A DNA stretch of 24,482 nucleotides, taken from positions 2,619-27,100 of the forward strand of contig PKWK01000161.1 in assembly GCA_003133205.1 (NCBI GenBank). The letters are read 5' to 3'. The notes beneath the pieces are model-generated. The model was given only the letters and a program-made list of their open reading frames with translations. It did not search any database and had not been told where the DNA came from. A program made the translations under genes and the position numbers. Source of the stretch: Granulicella sp. Its GTDB lineage: Bacteria > Acidobacteriota > Terriglobia > Terriglobales > Acidobacteriaceae. Below are positions 13,584 through 21,436 of this stretch, in pieces. Numbering within the stretch: the stretch's first letter is position 1; every line of letters starts with the position of its first letter.

Positions 13584-14597
13584 TCATCTCCGGCACGGAG
13601 TCTCCCACTGGCCCGATTCTCCCGAGCGGAAGATAGCTTCGATCACCGCCATGTTTTTGATCGCATCCTCAACCGGCACCGGCACCTCCGTGTTATCCAG
13701 GATGGCCTTCGAGAAGGCATCGCCCTGCAGCGTGTACTGATCGCATGCCGGAAAAGTTTCCGTGGTGATGCCGCCGCCGAAGAGGTCGGCGCCCGAGTCG
13801 ATGAAGAGTCGCGTAGGCCGATCGGGCGCAGTGTTCACCGGAATCTCCAACTCGATGCGTCCCTTCGAGCCGAGGAAGTGGATGCGCTGGTAGGGAACTA
13901 ACTGCGTGCTGCAGGTAAAGATCGACTGGCCGCCGGGGAAGTCGAGAATCGCGGAGGTGAGGCGGTCGGTGCGCATCTGCGGATCGCGATCGATACTGGC
14001 GACCACGCGCGTGGGCTCCTGCGCGAAGGCGAAGCGCGCCGCCTGGATGAGATAGCAGCCAATGTCCATCAGCGCGCCGCCGCCTGCGTCGATCTTGTTG
14101 CGGATGTTGGCGGGATTGACGTTGTAGTAGCTGAAGAAGCCGGCCATCGAGCGCAACTCGCCGATGCGACCTTCGTCGAGCAGCGCGCGCAGGCGAATCC
14201 ACTGCGGATGGCTGCGCACCATGAAGGCCTCGCCGATCTTCACTCCGGTGCGCGCACGCACGGCGAGCAGCGTCTCCGCCTCCGCGACGGTCAGGCTGAT
14301 CGGCTTCTCGCAGAGCACATGCTTGCCCGCTTCCGCAGCTTTGATGGTCCACGGAACGTGCATGTTGTTGGGCAGAGGATTGTAGATGGCGTCGATGTTG
14401 GGGTCGGCGAGCAGCTCCTCATACGAACCGTAGGCAGTGGGAATCCCCAGCGCGGACGCGGCTTCCCGCGACTTCGCCAGATCGCGCGATGCGATGGCGA
14501 CGATCGACGAGTATTGCCCCTGCTGCATGCCGGGGATGGCTTTTTTCACTCCGATGGCGGCGGTGCTGAGGACTCCCCAGCGAATTTTATTGGACAT
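13584..14597 (-). CDS. Gfo/Idh/MocA family NAD(P)-dependent oxidoreductase
   Basis: 337 residues from ATG 14597; a TTG three codons upstream is the alternative. The N-terminal Rossmann domain shows RWGVLSTAAIGVKKAIPGMQ and DPNIDAIYNPLPNNMHVPWT. The catalytic-lysine motif EKP is at 97-99 (KHVLCEKPISL). The C-terminal GFO_IDH_MocA domain has DAGGGALMDIGCYLIQAARF. The conserved GGGxLxDxGxx box has Asp177 and a Tyr at 181 in place of the more common His, as in glucose-fructose oxidoreductase and dimeric dihydrodiol dehydrogenase relatives. It has no signal peptide, so it is cytosolic. It probably oxidises or reduces a sugar or cyclitol; the substrate cannot be read from the sequence. It is divergently arranged with the DUF4177-like gene. 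Confidence 0.92.
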   Translation of the reverse strand: MSNKIRWGVLSTAAIGVKKAIPGMQQGQYSSIVAIASRDLAKSREAASALGIPTAYGSYEELLADPNIDAIYNPLPNNMHVPWTIKAAEAGKHVLCEKPISLTVAEAETLLAVRARTGVKIGEAFMVRSHPQWIRLRALLDEGRIGELRSMAGFFSYYNVNPANIRNKIDAGGGALMDIGCYLIQAARFAFAQEPTRVVASIDRDPQMRTDRLTSAILDFPGGQSIFTCSTQLVPYQRIHFLGSKGRIELEIPVNTAPDRPTRLFIDSGADLFGGGITTETFPACDQYTLQGDAFSKAILDNTEVPVPVEDAIKNMAVIEAIFRSGESGQWETPCRR

Positions 14598-14670
14598 GAT
14601 CGCCAATCATAAAGGCAACGCAGGAATTCTGCTAAGGGCAGCCTCCATGCGAAGCCGCTGCAGTCCATAT

Positions 14671-14695
14671 GGTAGTGTCCTAACTCTGCGTTGCT
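14671..14695 (+). repeat. 25-nt repeat, copy 1 (inverted partner at 16555-16579)
   Basis: GGTAGTGTCCTAA followed by CTCTGCGTTGCT. The reverse complement of 16555-16579 reads GGTGGTGTCCTAA followed by GAGTGCGTTGCT, identical at 21 of 25 positions. Shorter relatives are TAGTGTCCTAA at 10631 and ACTCTTAGGA at 15725. Confidence 0.75.
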
Positions 14696-14725
14696 CCCAT
14701 TGACGTTTGGCCCTTAGAATGCCTT

Positions 14726-14968
14726 ATGCCTAAATGGGAGTATCGCGTTATCACGATGAACACGGAGTATGAGGTTCCCTTCGAGGGTGACTTGAAGGAT
14801 TCGCCTCCCAGCGATGAGATTATTCAATCGCATCTAAACGAAATGGGTGAGGACGGATGGGAGCTGGTCGCTTTCCTGCCTGCGCTGCCGATGGCGCAGA
14901 AGTGGAAAGGGGTAGAGTCAGCTAATCTGTGGATGTATCACGCGATATTCAAGCGGCAGGTGGAATAA
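14726..14968 (+). CDS. Small DUF4177-like protein
   Basis: 80 residues, cytosolic, no signal peptide. PKWEYRVITMN at the start, SHLNEMGEDGWELVAFLPAL in the middle and WMYHAIFKRQ at the end reproduce the layout of DUF4177 proteins (a W-E-Y-strand, LN-x-x-G-x-x-GWELV, and a closing strand with FKR). The function of that family is not known. It is the first gene inside the region bounded by inverted 25-nt repeats and is divergent from the oxidoreductase gene. No clear ribosome binding site precedes the ATG. Confidence 0.75.
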   Translation: MPKWEYRVITMNTEYEVPFEGDLKDSPPSDEIIQSHLNEMGEDGWELVAFLPALPMAQKWKGVESANLWMYHAIFKRQVE

Positions 14969-15015
14969 GCGGTTGTGTCTGAAAAGTACGTTGGGAAGGA
15001 AATCTCATTCAAGCA

Positions 15016-15162
15016 TTAATTCTTCCGAGGCAACGCGAGTTGCTGAATCTCATAGATCAGTGTGTTGAGTTGACCACTGATGTACCGGAGGTAAGCGGCG
15101 CAAGTCCAAGTCCATCCCAGGATGCCGACCAAGAGAACGATGATGATTACTGTGCTAATCAT
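15016..15162 (-). CDS. Small single-pass membrane protein, 48 residues
   Basis: ATG at 15162 to TAA at 15016 encodes MISTVIIIVLLVGILGWTWT followed by CAAYLRYISGQLNTLIYEIQ and QLALPRKN. The first 24 residues form a clean hydrophobic helix, followed by an amphipathic helix and a basic end, a layout typical of small regulatory or accessory membrane proteins. No good ribosome binding site is visible upstream. I do not recognise a family. It is supported only by composition and by filling an otherwise empty 300-base gap. Confidence 0.45.
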   Translation of the reverse strand: MISTVIIIVLLVGILGWTWTCAAYLRYISGQLNTLIYEIQQLALPRKN

Positions 15163-15205
15163 AGCGAGCTATGATAGCAGCCACAGAGTAGAATGTAGGG
15201 CAAAC

Positions 15206-15234
15206 AGCAACGCCCGCTGGCAGGCGGGCTTGCT
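15206..15234 (-). terminator. Strong hairpin downstream of the 117-residue gene
   Basis: AGCAA (15206-15210) plus GCCCGC (15212-15217) pair with GCGGGC (15224-15229) plus TTGCT (15230-15234), an 11-bp stem with one bulged base. It lies about 40 bases after the stop of the minus-strand gene at 15274 and could also serve the plus strand, where TTCCTTTTG follows. Confidence 0.6.
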
Positions 15235-15273
15235 GAGTTCCTTTTGAGATGTCGGGCCGGATTCCCCTTGCGC

Positions 15274-15627
15274 TCAGAGTAGCGCAGAGAGGGGATTCAT
15301 GTCCATGTCAGATAACACGACAATCATTCCATCCGGCAAGCCGATCTCCCAGAAAAATTTAAACCCGGCTTCTTTAGTCACTTCGTCGAATGCAGGATCG
15401 CCCGATCCGCGTTCCGGATCGAGTGACTTGAACGTGGCACCCTCTAGCGGAACATGCATCGAGAATCCCGACGCGGAATCCCACACCCATATCGTGCCGC
15501 CATCTAGAGATGCGATGACGCCAGAGCCGCTCGCTGCGAAAGAACCTAGCGTTGCATTTACCCCCAGTTTTCTGCTGCCGTTCATCCACTCTCTGAAGAA
15601 TGACAAGGCATCATCGGAAGAAACCAT
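15274..15627 (-). CDS. Hypothetical protein, 117 residues
   Basis: Starts at ATG 15627 with AAGGAG six bases upstream, so the start is well supported. Soluble, acidic, no signal or membrane segment: SSDDALSFFREWMNGSRKLG, GVIASLDGGTIWVWDSASGF, then DPAFDEVTKEAGFKFFWEIG and DGMIVVLSDMDMNPLSALL. Alternating hydrophobic strands suggest a small beta-rich domain. I do not recognise a family. It lies within the region bounded by inverted 25-nt repeats, followed by a strong hairpin. Confidence 0.75.
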   Translation of the reverse strand: MVSSDDALSFFREWMNGSRKLGVNATLGSFAASGSGVIASLDGGTIWVWDSASGFSMHVPLEGATFKSLDPERGSGDPAFDEVTKEAGFKFFWEIGLPDGMIVVLSDMDMNPLSALL

Positions 15628-15724
15628 GTTCTGCTCCTTAGTTGATACTTATGGCGTGTCAACGGCTATTCGCGCCTCTAAAGGATTCTCTTGGAGTTGT
15701 GACCGTCCGCTGCAATTACTTCGT

Positions 15725-15745
15725 ACTCTTAGGAGTAAGTCCTAA
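15725..15745 (+). repeat. Palindrome sharing the TTAGGA/TCCTAA core of the 25-nt repeat
   Basis: ACTCTTAGGA-GTAAG-TCCTAA: TTAGGA (15729-15734) and TCCTAA (15740-15745) are inverted around GTAAG. ACTCTTAGGA is identical to 16563-16572, inside copy 2 of the 25-nt repeat. Confidence 0.55.
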
Positions 15746-15780
15746 TCCGCCGCGATGTCACTGTCATTCTCGAATTAACC

Positions 15781-15888
15781 TCACGCCGCAAGCAAATCGC
15801 CCAGCGACCACACCCGGCCTGTAATCCCGCTCTCCATCGCCGGGGTGACTCTGAGGGACTCACTATCTGGCTTGCCGGGTTGTGGTTT
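15781..15888 (-). pseudogene. Probable transposase C-terminal remnant
   Basis: Between in-frame stops the minus strand reads KPQPGKPDSESLRVTPAMES followed by GITGRVWSLGDLLAA and TGA. The TPAMxxGIxxxVWSLxDLL ending resembles the C-terminus of IS transposases that I associate with IS1-like elements. Only about 36 codons survive and the upstream frame is closed, so it is dead. The rest of the 15628-15958 gap holds no gene. Confidence 0.4.
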
Positions 15889-15958
15889 CTAGACCTGCTA
15901 GGGATTGGCGTCCTTAGCGGGTCTTACTGTTTGCGCGTACTGCTGGTGGAGGCGGCAT

Positions 15959-16495
15959 TTACGCTCCTTTCAGGGAGACGAATTTCTCTCTCCCGCGAAC
16001 CTTTGTTTCAAACTCATTCTTGTGGGTGGCGAGGGCCGATTCAATCGCCTGTCGTGAAGTCTTCCGGCCAAAGTGTTCGAGAGCCAACTGCAATTCGATC
16101 ACTTGGATACCCGGTTTCTGTTCGACAATCGCTACCATTACCTCCCACAAGGGAAGATCGTCCGCAGTGACCGTCCCAATGGTTTTTGAAACATCTTTTC
16201 CCGCCCTCATAGACTTATCGAGAGTCTCGAATCTATCCGTTCCGAGAGCAGCCATAATGCGGCGCAGCCGAGTATTGCGGGCCTCCTCGTCTCTCAGGAG
16301 ATCACGATGCCGCATTACATGCGGACGCAGCCTATTCTGTTCTTCGTGATTCAGCTTCAGTTGCTTTGTGTCCTCGGTGAACTGCTGAAGCAAAGCGCGT
16401 TCTATGTCGTCTAATCTCACAAGAGCAAGACTAAACGACGACTCAACATATGTCAATACATTTCTTGAGTCGATATTGCGTGACTGTGTTTCCAT
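15959..16495 (-). CDS. Hypothetical protein with coiled coil and C-terminal winged-helix (HARE-HTH-like) domain
   Basis: 178 residues. An upstream in-frame ATG at 16510 exists, but the ATG at 16495 has GGAGG eight bases before it and is preferred. Residues 15-80 are charged and helical, probably coiled coil (VRLDDIERALLQQFTEDTKQ, EEQNRLRPHVMRHRDLLRDE). Residues 113-176 look like a winged helix: DLPLWEVMVAIVEQKPGIQV, then IELQLALEHFGRKTSRQAIE and REKFVSLK. This resembles HARE-HTH domains, which link DNA or chromatin binding to modification and restriction systems. No nuclease or methylase domain is attached and none is nearby. It is the last gene before copy 2 of the 25-nt repeat. Confidence 0.75.
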   Translation of the reverse strand: METQSRNIDSRNVLTYVESSFSLALVRLDDIERALLQQFTEDTKQLKLNHEEQNRLRPHVMRHRDLLRDEEARNTRLRRIMAALGTDRFETLDKSMRAGKDVSKTIGTVTADDLPLWEVMVAIVEQKPGIQVIELQLALEHFGRKTSRQAIESALATHKNEFETKVRGREKFVSLKGA

Positions 16496-16554
16496 TTTCG
16501 TTTCCTCCATTTTTGGGTTTGTGTTTTAGATCAGGTCAGCGGGTGTCGGCGGAA

Positions 16555-16579
16555 AGCAACGCACTCTTAGGACACCACC
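16555..16579 (-). repeat. 25-nt repeat, copy 2 (inverted relative to 14671-14695)
   Basis: On the plus strand AGCAACGCACTC followed by TTAGGACACCACC. It is the reverse complement of copy 1 with four differences. The two copies enclose about 1.86 kb holding four small genes and a transposase remnant. Confidence 0.75.
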
Positions 16580-16659
16580 CCATATTGAATGAGGGGGACA
16601 GCGGGTCGTGGAATCATCTATGATTTCTGCGCTGTGAGATTGCTGCGAGGGACCAAACT

Positions 16660-17049
16660 ATGAAGAAGCTGCTCTATATCTGCGTCGCCATGATCATGGC
16701 GTTCACCACCGCATCCGCGTTTGCCGCCGCCGATGTTTCCGGAACCTGGGCCGGAGACATGAAAGGCCCCGATGGCAGCAACGGCTTTCACCTCGCGTTC
16801 ACCTTCAAGGTGGAGGGCGCCAAGCTGACCGGCACGGTGCAAGGTCCGCAGGGCGATCCGATCTCCATCACCGAGGGCGTAGTCGCTGGCGACAAGATCA
16901 CATTCAACGTCTCGGTCAACGGCATGCTCATCTCCCACGAGGGCACTATCGTCAGCGGCGACGAGATCAAGCTGACCACCAAGTCGGACCAGGGCCCGGC
17001 CGGGGTGATGACACTGAAGCGGACGAAACCGACGGCAACCGCTCCCTAG
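16660..17049 (+). CDS. Secreted small beta-rich protein
   Basis: 129 residues with a signal peptide (MKKLLYICVAMIMAFTTASA, then FAAA). The mature part is DVSGTWAGDMKGPDG, FHLAFTFKVEGAKLTGTVQG, PISITEGVVAGDKITFNVSV and GDEIKLTTKSDQGPAGVMTL. This is a single small antiparallel beta domain of a type frequent in acidobacterial and planctomycete secretomes (VSGTW...F.L...G..LTGT), without a known activity. GAGGGA nine bases before the ATG supports the start. It converges on the hydrolase gene with only 18 bases between stops. Confidence 0.8.
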   Translation: MKKLLYICVAMIMAFTTASAFAAADVSGTWAGDMKGPDGSNGFHLAFTFKVEGAKLTGTVQGPQGDPISITEGVVAGDKITFNVSVNGMLISHEGTIVSGDEIKLTTKSDQGPAGVMTLKRTKPTATAP

Positions 17050-17067
17050 CCCCGTCGGCCGTGCGCT

Positions 17068-17793
17068 TCAATGCATCTTTGTTTGGATGAGTGCTTCGAT
17101 CCGCGTCCACACCGAGGGGTCGTTCTCGATCTCGATATGCGGCTTCATGAACGTCCGCGCGAACCACGGGTAACCGGGGCACGAGATCGGGTGGCCGCGG
17201 TAGCTCGACTCGAAGTTGCCCAGAATCGTCGTCTGCTTCGGATCTATCGCCGCGATCAGGCGGCGGCCATGCAGCAGCCCCTCGGTCTCGTAAAAGTTCA
17301 CCGCTTCACGCACATTCGGCGGGATACTGCGGTCGTCCTCGTTCGACTTTGCCACGCTGTCCACCTGGATCGTCAGCAGCACCGGAATCCCCAGTTCGTT
17401 CAGCCGCCGCGCCAGCGTCACCGTCTCTGATGCTCCCCAGCTATGGCCGTAGATGACGATCCGCGCCGCTCTTTTCTCCGCTGCGCTTAGCCGCCCATTC
17501 GGGTCCGCGCCCAGAAGCTGAAGCACGGTGTGCAGCGCGCTCTGCCCGTCGTGGTTCGAGAACACGGCAGCGTGCAGCCCCAGCGGGTCGCTCTGCTGCA
17601 ACTCCTTGGCCACCAGCGCCTCGCGATGAACCAGATTGCCCGCGCTGACATTGCCACCCATGAAGCCGATCACAATCAGCTTTCCCGCAGACTCGGCCGT
17701 CGGCGAGCCAGGAGCGACAAGCTGCGCGCGCGCAGGCCAGCACAGCCCGAATACGAGAAGCGCAATGGCGCATCTCTTTCTATCGCCGCGCAT
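17068..17793 (-). CDS. Secreted alpha/beta-hydrolase-like protein
   Basis: 241 residues from ATG 17793; an upstream in-frame ATG at 17811 is possible. Signal peptide MRGDRKRCAIALLVFGLCWP then ARAQ. The fold is visible in GKLIVIGFMGGNVSAGNLVH (beta strand and oxyanion loop), ARIVIYGHSWGASETVTLAR (nucleophile elbow G-H-S-W-G) and GIPVLLTIQVDSVAKSNEDD, where the Asp may be the catalytic acid. A candidate catalytic His lies in FMKPHIEIENDPSVW near the end. Such proteins hydrolyse esters or lipids in the periplasm, but no close enzyme can be named from motifs alone. It is divergent from etfB with about 250 bases between. Confidence 0.82.
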   Translation of the reverse strand: MRGDRKRCAIALLVFGLCWPARAQLVAPGSPTAESAGKLIVIGFMGGNVSAGNLVHREALVAKELQQSDPLGLHAAVFSNHDGQSALHTVLQLLGADPNGRLSAAEKRAARIVIYGHSWGASETVTLARRLNELGIPVLLTIQVDSVAKSNEDDRSIPPNVREAVNFYETEGLLHGRRLIAAIDPKQTTILGNFESSYRGHPISCPGYPWFARTFMKPHIEIENDPSVWTRIEALIQTKMH

Positions 17794-18041
17794 GTCAGGG
17801 ATCATTAGCATCGGTTATCGTCTGCGACTTACGGGCCCACCAGCGCTTACGTCGCTCACTCGACACTACGCTCATTATTAGAACATTGGCCAATCGCCGC
17901 CCACGCTGCGGTCGCCGGAGCGATACCACTGATTTCGCAAAGCATCTGGCTCCTACGCTGCTAAACTCACCACTGACCGAGCATTCCAACCAGCCGCGGC
18001 ACTAACTTGTCGCGCGGAGCAGCAACCCGGAGCAGCACCGA

Positions 18042-18806
18042 ATGAAGATCATCGTAGCCATCAAGCAGGTGCCCGAGCGCGACGCCCAGATCGTCGTTGC
18101 GCCGGATGGCAAGTGGATCGTCGAGAGCGATCTCAACTACACTATCAACGAGCCGGACGCCTACGCGCTCGAAGAGGCGCTGCAACTCAAAGAAAAGAAT
18201 GGCGGCGAAGTAATCGCCCTGTGCGCCGGGCCGGAGCGTGTGGCCTCCACCCTCCGCGAGGCCCTGGCCAAAGGCGCCGACCGCGCCATCCACATCGCGG
18301 CGGACGACCTTGCCCAGCGCGACACCCTGGCGCTCGCGCGCCTGCTCGCCGACGCCATCCGCGCCGAATCGCCCGACCTCATCCTCACCGGCCTGCAGTC
18401 CGACGACCTCGGCCTCGGCCAGACCGGTGTCGTCCTGGCCGAATTGCTCGGTATGCCACACGCGACCATCATCATGCAGGTGGAAGCCACCCCCACCGGC
18501 CTGCGCGTGAAGCGCGAACTCGAAGACGGCTGGTTCCAGCACGTCGACATGCCGCTGCCCGCGCTGCTCACCATCCAGTCCGGCGGCAACAAGCTGCGCT
18601 ACGCCACGCTGATGGGCATCAAGAAGGCCAAATCCAAGCCCACCGCAACCATTTCCGCCGTCCCATCCACTACCGCACCCGCGATCGAACTTACGCGCGT
18701 CCACCTGCCCGAAAAGCAGAAGCGCACCCAGATGCTCACCGGCACACCCGCCGAAATTGCTGCGCAACTGGTCGAGAAACTCCAGTCCGAAGTGAGGGTG
18801 CTATGA
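18042..18806 (+). CDS. etfB: Electron transfer flavoprotein, beta subunit
   Basis: Small subunit of ETF, the FAD/AMP heterodimer that passes electrons from acyl-CoA and other flavin dehydrogenases to the quinone pool. 254 residues, usual length. KIIVAIKQVPERDAQIVV opens the AMP-binding domain. Also seen are NEPDAYALEEALQLKEKNGG, ILTGLQSDDLGLGQTGVVLA, and the EtfB signature VKRELEDGWFQHVDMPLPAL followed by LTIQSGGNKLRY. The ATG follows GGAGCAGCACCGA. The stop overlaps the etfA start (ATGA), which ensures equal translation of both subunits. Confidence 0.96.
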   Translation: MKIIVAIKQVPERDAQIVVAPDGKWIVESDLNYTINEPDAYALEEALQLKEKNGGEVIALCAGPERVASTLREALAKGADRAIHIAADDLAQRDTLALARLLADAIRAESPDLILTGLQSDDLGLGQTGVVLAELLGMPHATIIMQVEATPTGLRVKRELEDGWFQHVDMPLPALLTIQSGGNKLRYATLMGIKKAKSKPTATISAVPSTTAPAIELTRVHLPEKQKRTQMLTGTPAEIAAQLVEKLQSEVRVL

Positions 18807-19810
18807 GCGGAGTCCTGGTCGTCGTCGAGCATAAGAATGGGAATGGAAATGGCGCTCTGAACCGCGTCAGCCTGGAAGCTCTGGCTGCCGGACAGGCGCT
18901 GGCGAAGCAACTGAGCGTCGACTGCTCGGCCGCAGTCTTAGGATCAGGCGAAGGCATCGCCCCGCTGCTCGACGAACTCAGCGGCAAGCAGCTAGCCAAA
19001 GTGTTCGCAGTTGAGCACCCACTCCTGAAGCAATACACCGCCGACGCCTACGTCCACGCGCTCGAACAGGTCATCCAGAAGACCGCCCCCGCCTACGTGC
19101 TTTTCCCTCACACCTATCAAGTCCGCGACTTTGCCCCAGCATTAGCGACCCGCTCCCAGCAGGTCCTCATCTCCGACGTCATCGCGATTCATGATGGTCC
19201 GGTCTTCGTCCGCCAGCTCTTCCAGGGCAAGCTCAACGCCGACTATCGCCCTGCCGCCGCCCAGCCCGCGCAGGCCCCCTGCTTCGTCTCTGTCCAGGCC
19301 GGAGCCTTCCGCGCCGATTCGCTCGAAGCCGCAACCGCTCCCGCTCCCATAGAAGCCATCGCGATCGACCTCACCGCCGTCCAGATCCGCACCACCCCAT
19401 CGGCCCCGTTCCGCGAGTCCGCGCACACCGTCGATCTCGCCGCCGCGCCGGTCATCGTCTCGGTCGGCCGAGGCATTCGCGAGCAGGAGAACATCCCGCT
19501 CGTCCAGGCCCTCGCCGACGCCCTCGGCGCGGAACTTGCCGCCTCGCGCCCCATCTGTGACGCTGGCTGGGTTCCGATGGAGCGCCAGGTGGGCAGCTCC
19601 GGCCAGACCGTTTCGCCCAAGCTCTACCTCGCCATCGGCATCTCGGGGGCCATCCAACACCTGGTCGGCATGAAGGGCTCGAAGACGGTCATCGCCATCA
19701 ACAAGGACGAGAACGCCCCCATATTCGAAGTCGCCGATTACGGCGTTGCCGGAGACCTCTTCGAGATCGTTCCCGCGCTCACCAAGGCCATCCTGGCCGC
19801 AAAAACCTAG
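18803..19810 (+). CDS. etfA: Electron transfer flavoprotein, alpha subunit
   Basis: Large FAD-binding subunit of ETF. 335 residues from ATG 18803, which overlaps the etfB stop; an open frame continues upstream in a different frame of etfB but is not coding. N-terminal domain: [40 protein letters not shown] and [21 protein letters not shown]-terminal FAD domain: [40 protein letters not shown] (279-282 region) and [20 protein letters not shown], ending [20 protein letters not shown]. All FAD signature residues are present. No dehydrogenase or ETF-quinone oxidoreductase gene is adjacent. Confidence 0.96.
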   Translation: MSGVLVVVEHKNGNGNGALNRVSLEALAAGQALAKQLSVDCSAAVLGSGEGIAPLLDELSGKQLAKVFAVEHPLLKQYTADAYVHALEQVIQKTAPAYVLFPHTYQVRDFAPALATRSQQVLISDVIAIHDGPVFVRQLFQGKLNADYRPAAAQPAQAPCFVSVQAGAFRADSLEAATAPAPIEAIAIDLTAVQIRTTPSAPFRESAHTVDLAAAPVIVSVGRGIREQENIPLVQALADALGAELAASRPICDAGWVPMERQVGSSGQTVSPKLYLAIGISGAIQHLVGMKGSKTVIAINKDENAPIFEVADYGVAGDLFEIVPALTKAILAAKT

Positions 19811-19848
19811 CCGACGGCGTTCCGAAACCGATAGGATTTACCAATTCT

Positions 19849-20727
19849 ATGAACCGACGAGCTTCCTATAGTTCTAATCTTGCTGGCAAGCTGTTTTCGC
19901 TGATGACGCGAGTGCTCCTCATCGTCCCAATAGCCATCGGCACCCACAGCGTCGCGCAGACGACCCCGCCGCCTTCGTTTGAAGTAGCCACGGTGAAGTC
20001 AATGGATGGGAAGAACCCCCATCCGCCTTCGGTGATGATCTCCGGCGACCGGTTTCAGGCAACGGGCATGACATTGAAGGAACTCGTCAAGATTTCCTAC
20101 GACCTGAACTACGGTGCAGATCGGCAAATATCGGGAGGACCCGCCTGGATCGAATCGGCCCGGTTCGATATCGAGGCGAAGGAGGACGCGTCGCTCAGCA
20201 CAGAGTTGCAAAAGCTCTCCGCGGAGCAGCGGGGGGATCGACTGCGACAGATGCTCCGGGAGCTGCTGGCGGAGCGCTTCAAACTTCAGTTGCACCATGA
20301 GAGTGTGGAGCTTCCCATCTATGAACTGCTGATGGCGAAGAGCGGGTCAAAGCTCATGCCCTCCGTCCCCCAACCTCCTTCCAGCAATGAGGACCATCCT
20401 GCAAAGCCGCGAAGCTGGATACGGTTTGCTGGCAAAGGCCTGCTGGAGGGCAGTGATGCGGACCCGCCGATGCTGGTGACCGTTCTCAGCATGCAGCCCG
20501 AGATTGGGGGTCGCCTGGTGGTCGACAAGACGGGACTCACGGGCAAGTACGACTTCACCCTGAGATGGACGCCGGATATGGGCCAGGGAGTGGATCAGCC
20601 GGGCGCAGGCGCCGGGCCGTCCCTGTTTACGGCTCTACAAGAGGAACTCGGGCTGAGGTTGCAGCCGACGAAAGCTCCCGTCGATATGCTCGTGATCGAT
20701 CACGTTGAATTGCCTTCTGCAAATTAG
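19849..20727 (+). CDS. TIGR03435 family protein (acidobacterial soil-associated family)
   Basis: 292 residues with an N-terminal signal or anchor segment (LMTRVLLIVPIAIGTHSVAQ). Then come the family hallmarks: PSFEVATVKSMDGKN, DRFQATGMTLKELVKISYDL, ISGGPAWIESARFDIEAKED, LRQMLRELLAERFKLQLHHE followed by SVELPIYELLMAKSGSKL, VVDKTGLTGKYDFTLRWTPD, and LQEELGLRLQPTKAPVDMLV with IDHVELPSAN at the end. This family is highly multiplied in Acidobacteria (Solibacter and relatives) and its function is unknown; it is secreted. ATG 19849 is used; ATG 19903 would leave a shorter signal peptide. It is the strongest taxonomic hint in the window. Confidence 0.94.
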   Translation: MNRRASYSSNLAGKLFSLMTRVLLIVPIAIGTHSVAQTTPPPSFEVATVKSMDGKNPHPPSVMISGDRFQATGMTLKELVKISYDLNYGADRQISGGPAWIESARFDIEAKEDASLSTELQKLSAEQRGDRLRQMLRELLAERFKLQLHHESVELPIYELLMAKSGSKLMPSVPQPPSSNEDHPAKPRSWIRFAGKGLLEGSDADPPMLVTVLSMQPEIGGRLVVDKTGLTGKYDFTLRWTPDMGQGVDQPGAGAGPSLFTALQEELGLRLQPTKAPVDMLVIDHVELPSAN

Positions 20728-20754
20728 CCGTGCGCGGCAACTGACCGCTGCCTG

Positions 20755-21213
20755 TTAGGCGCTCCGGCGGCGCAGTACAAACTCCAGCCGCGGAGACGCC
20801 TGGATGCATCGCACCAGGTCCACCACCGTCACCAGCGGCGAAGTGAGCAGGCCCGGCAGATATTGGCGCCCCGTCTTATCCAGCAGGTTGCGGAGGGTCT
20901 GGTTCACCGCTTCGCCGTCCAGGCCCAGATCGCGATCCAGATCATCGGTCGGAAGGATTGGAAATGCCACCTTCTGGACCTCCTGCAGATAGCGGTAAGT
21001 GGCCCGCGCAATCTCCGGATCGAATCCGTACGCGGCGAGATACTCGGCAAATGTCTCCTCGGTGCGCCCCGAGCGGTCGCGCACCAGCGAAGATCGCCGG
21101 CTCTTCGCCGATAGGTGCACCATCGCGATACCCATGAGAATGGCGAAGCCGATAAAAGACACCGGCACAATCTGTTCGCCAAGCCACTGCTGGACGCTGA
21201 TAAGAGTAGACAT
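20755..21213 (-). CDS. Hypothetical single-pass membrane protein
   Basis: 152 residues from ATG 21213 (MSTLISVQQWLGEQIVPVSF); the frame is open upstream, but the extra 26 residues look non-coding. One transmembrane helix, IVPVSFIGFAILMGIAMVHL, is followed by a basic stretch and a soluble helical domain: RTEETFAEYLAAYGFDPEIA, YRYLQEVQKVAFPILPTDDL and LDGEAVNQTLRNLLDKTGRQ. The DDLDRDLGLDGEAV portion recalls the start of acyl-carrier-like domains but lacks the DSL phosphopantetheine serine. No function is assigned. It lies between the TIGR03435 gene and moaA, convergent with the former. Confidence 0.7.
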   Translation of the reverse strand: MSTLISVQQWLGEQIVPVSFIGFAILMGIAMVHLSAKSRRSSLVRDRSGRTEETFAEYLAAYGFDPEIARATYRYLQEVQKVAFPILPTDDLDRDLGLDGEAVNQTLRNLLDKTGRQYLPGLLTSPLVTVVDLVRCIQASPRLEFVLRRRSA

Positions 21214-21424
21214 AAGTGAGCTGCCCGGCTCAGAATTCCCACGGACTGAATTCTCAAGCCTTTCTGGCCGATGATTGTTCCGGGGATACAATTCGCCCGG
21301 CAGATGCGATCACCGGCAGTTGAAACTAATATACTGAATCCAGCACGGTCCGCAGCAATAATCTCAGCATCGAAACTGCACCCGCCCGCTTCCTGACGCC
21401 AGGCGAAGACATCCAAACACTGTC

Positions 21425-21431
21425 GGAGAAA
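21425..21431 (+). promoter_or_regulatory. Ribosome binding site supporting an ATC start of moaA
   Basis: GGAGAAA lies five bases before ATC 21437, the normal position for a Shine-Dalgarno site. No ATG, GTG or TTG occurs in the moaA frame between the in-frame stop at 21359 and 21662. Confidence 0.5.
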
Positions 21432-21436
21432 CCAAG

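Noticed and set aside
18113..18802. Upstream extension of the etfA frame through etfB
   Set aside because: The extension is Arg/Pro/His-rich and out of frame with etfB; EtfA homology starts at ATG 18803, which overlaps the etfB stop.
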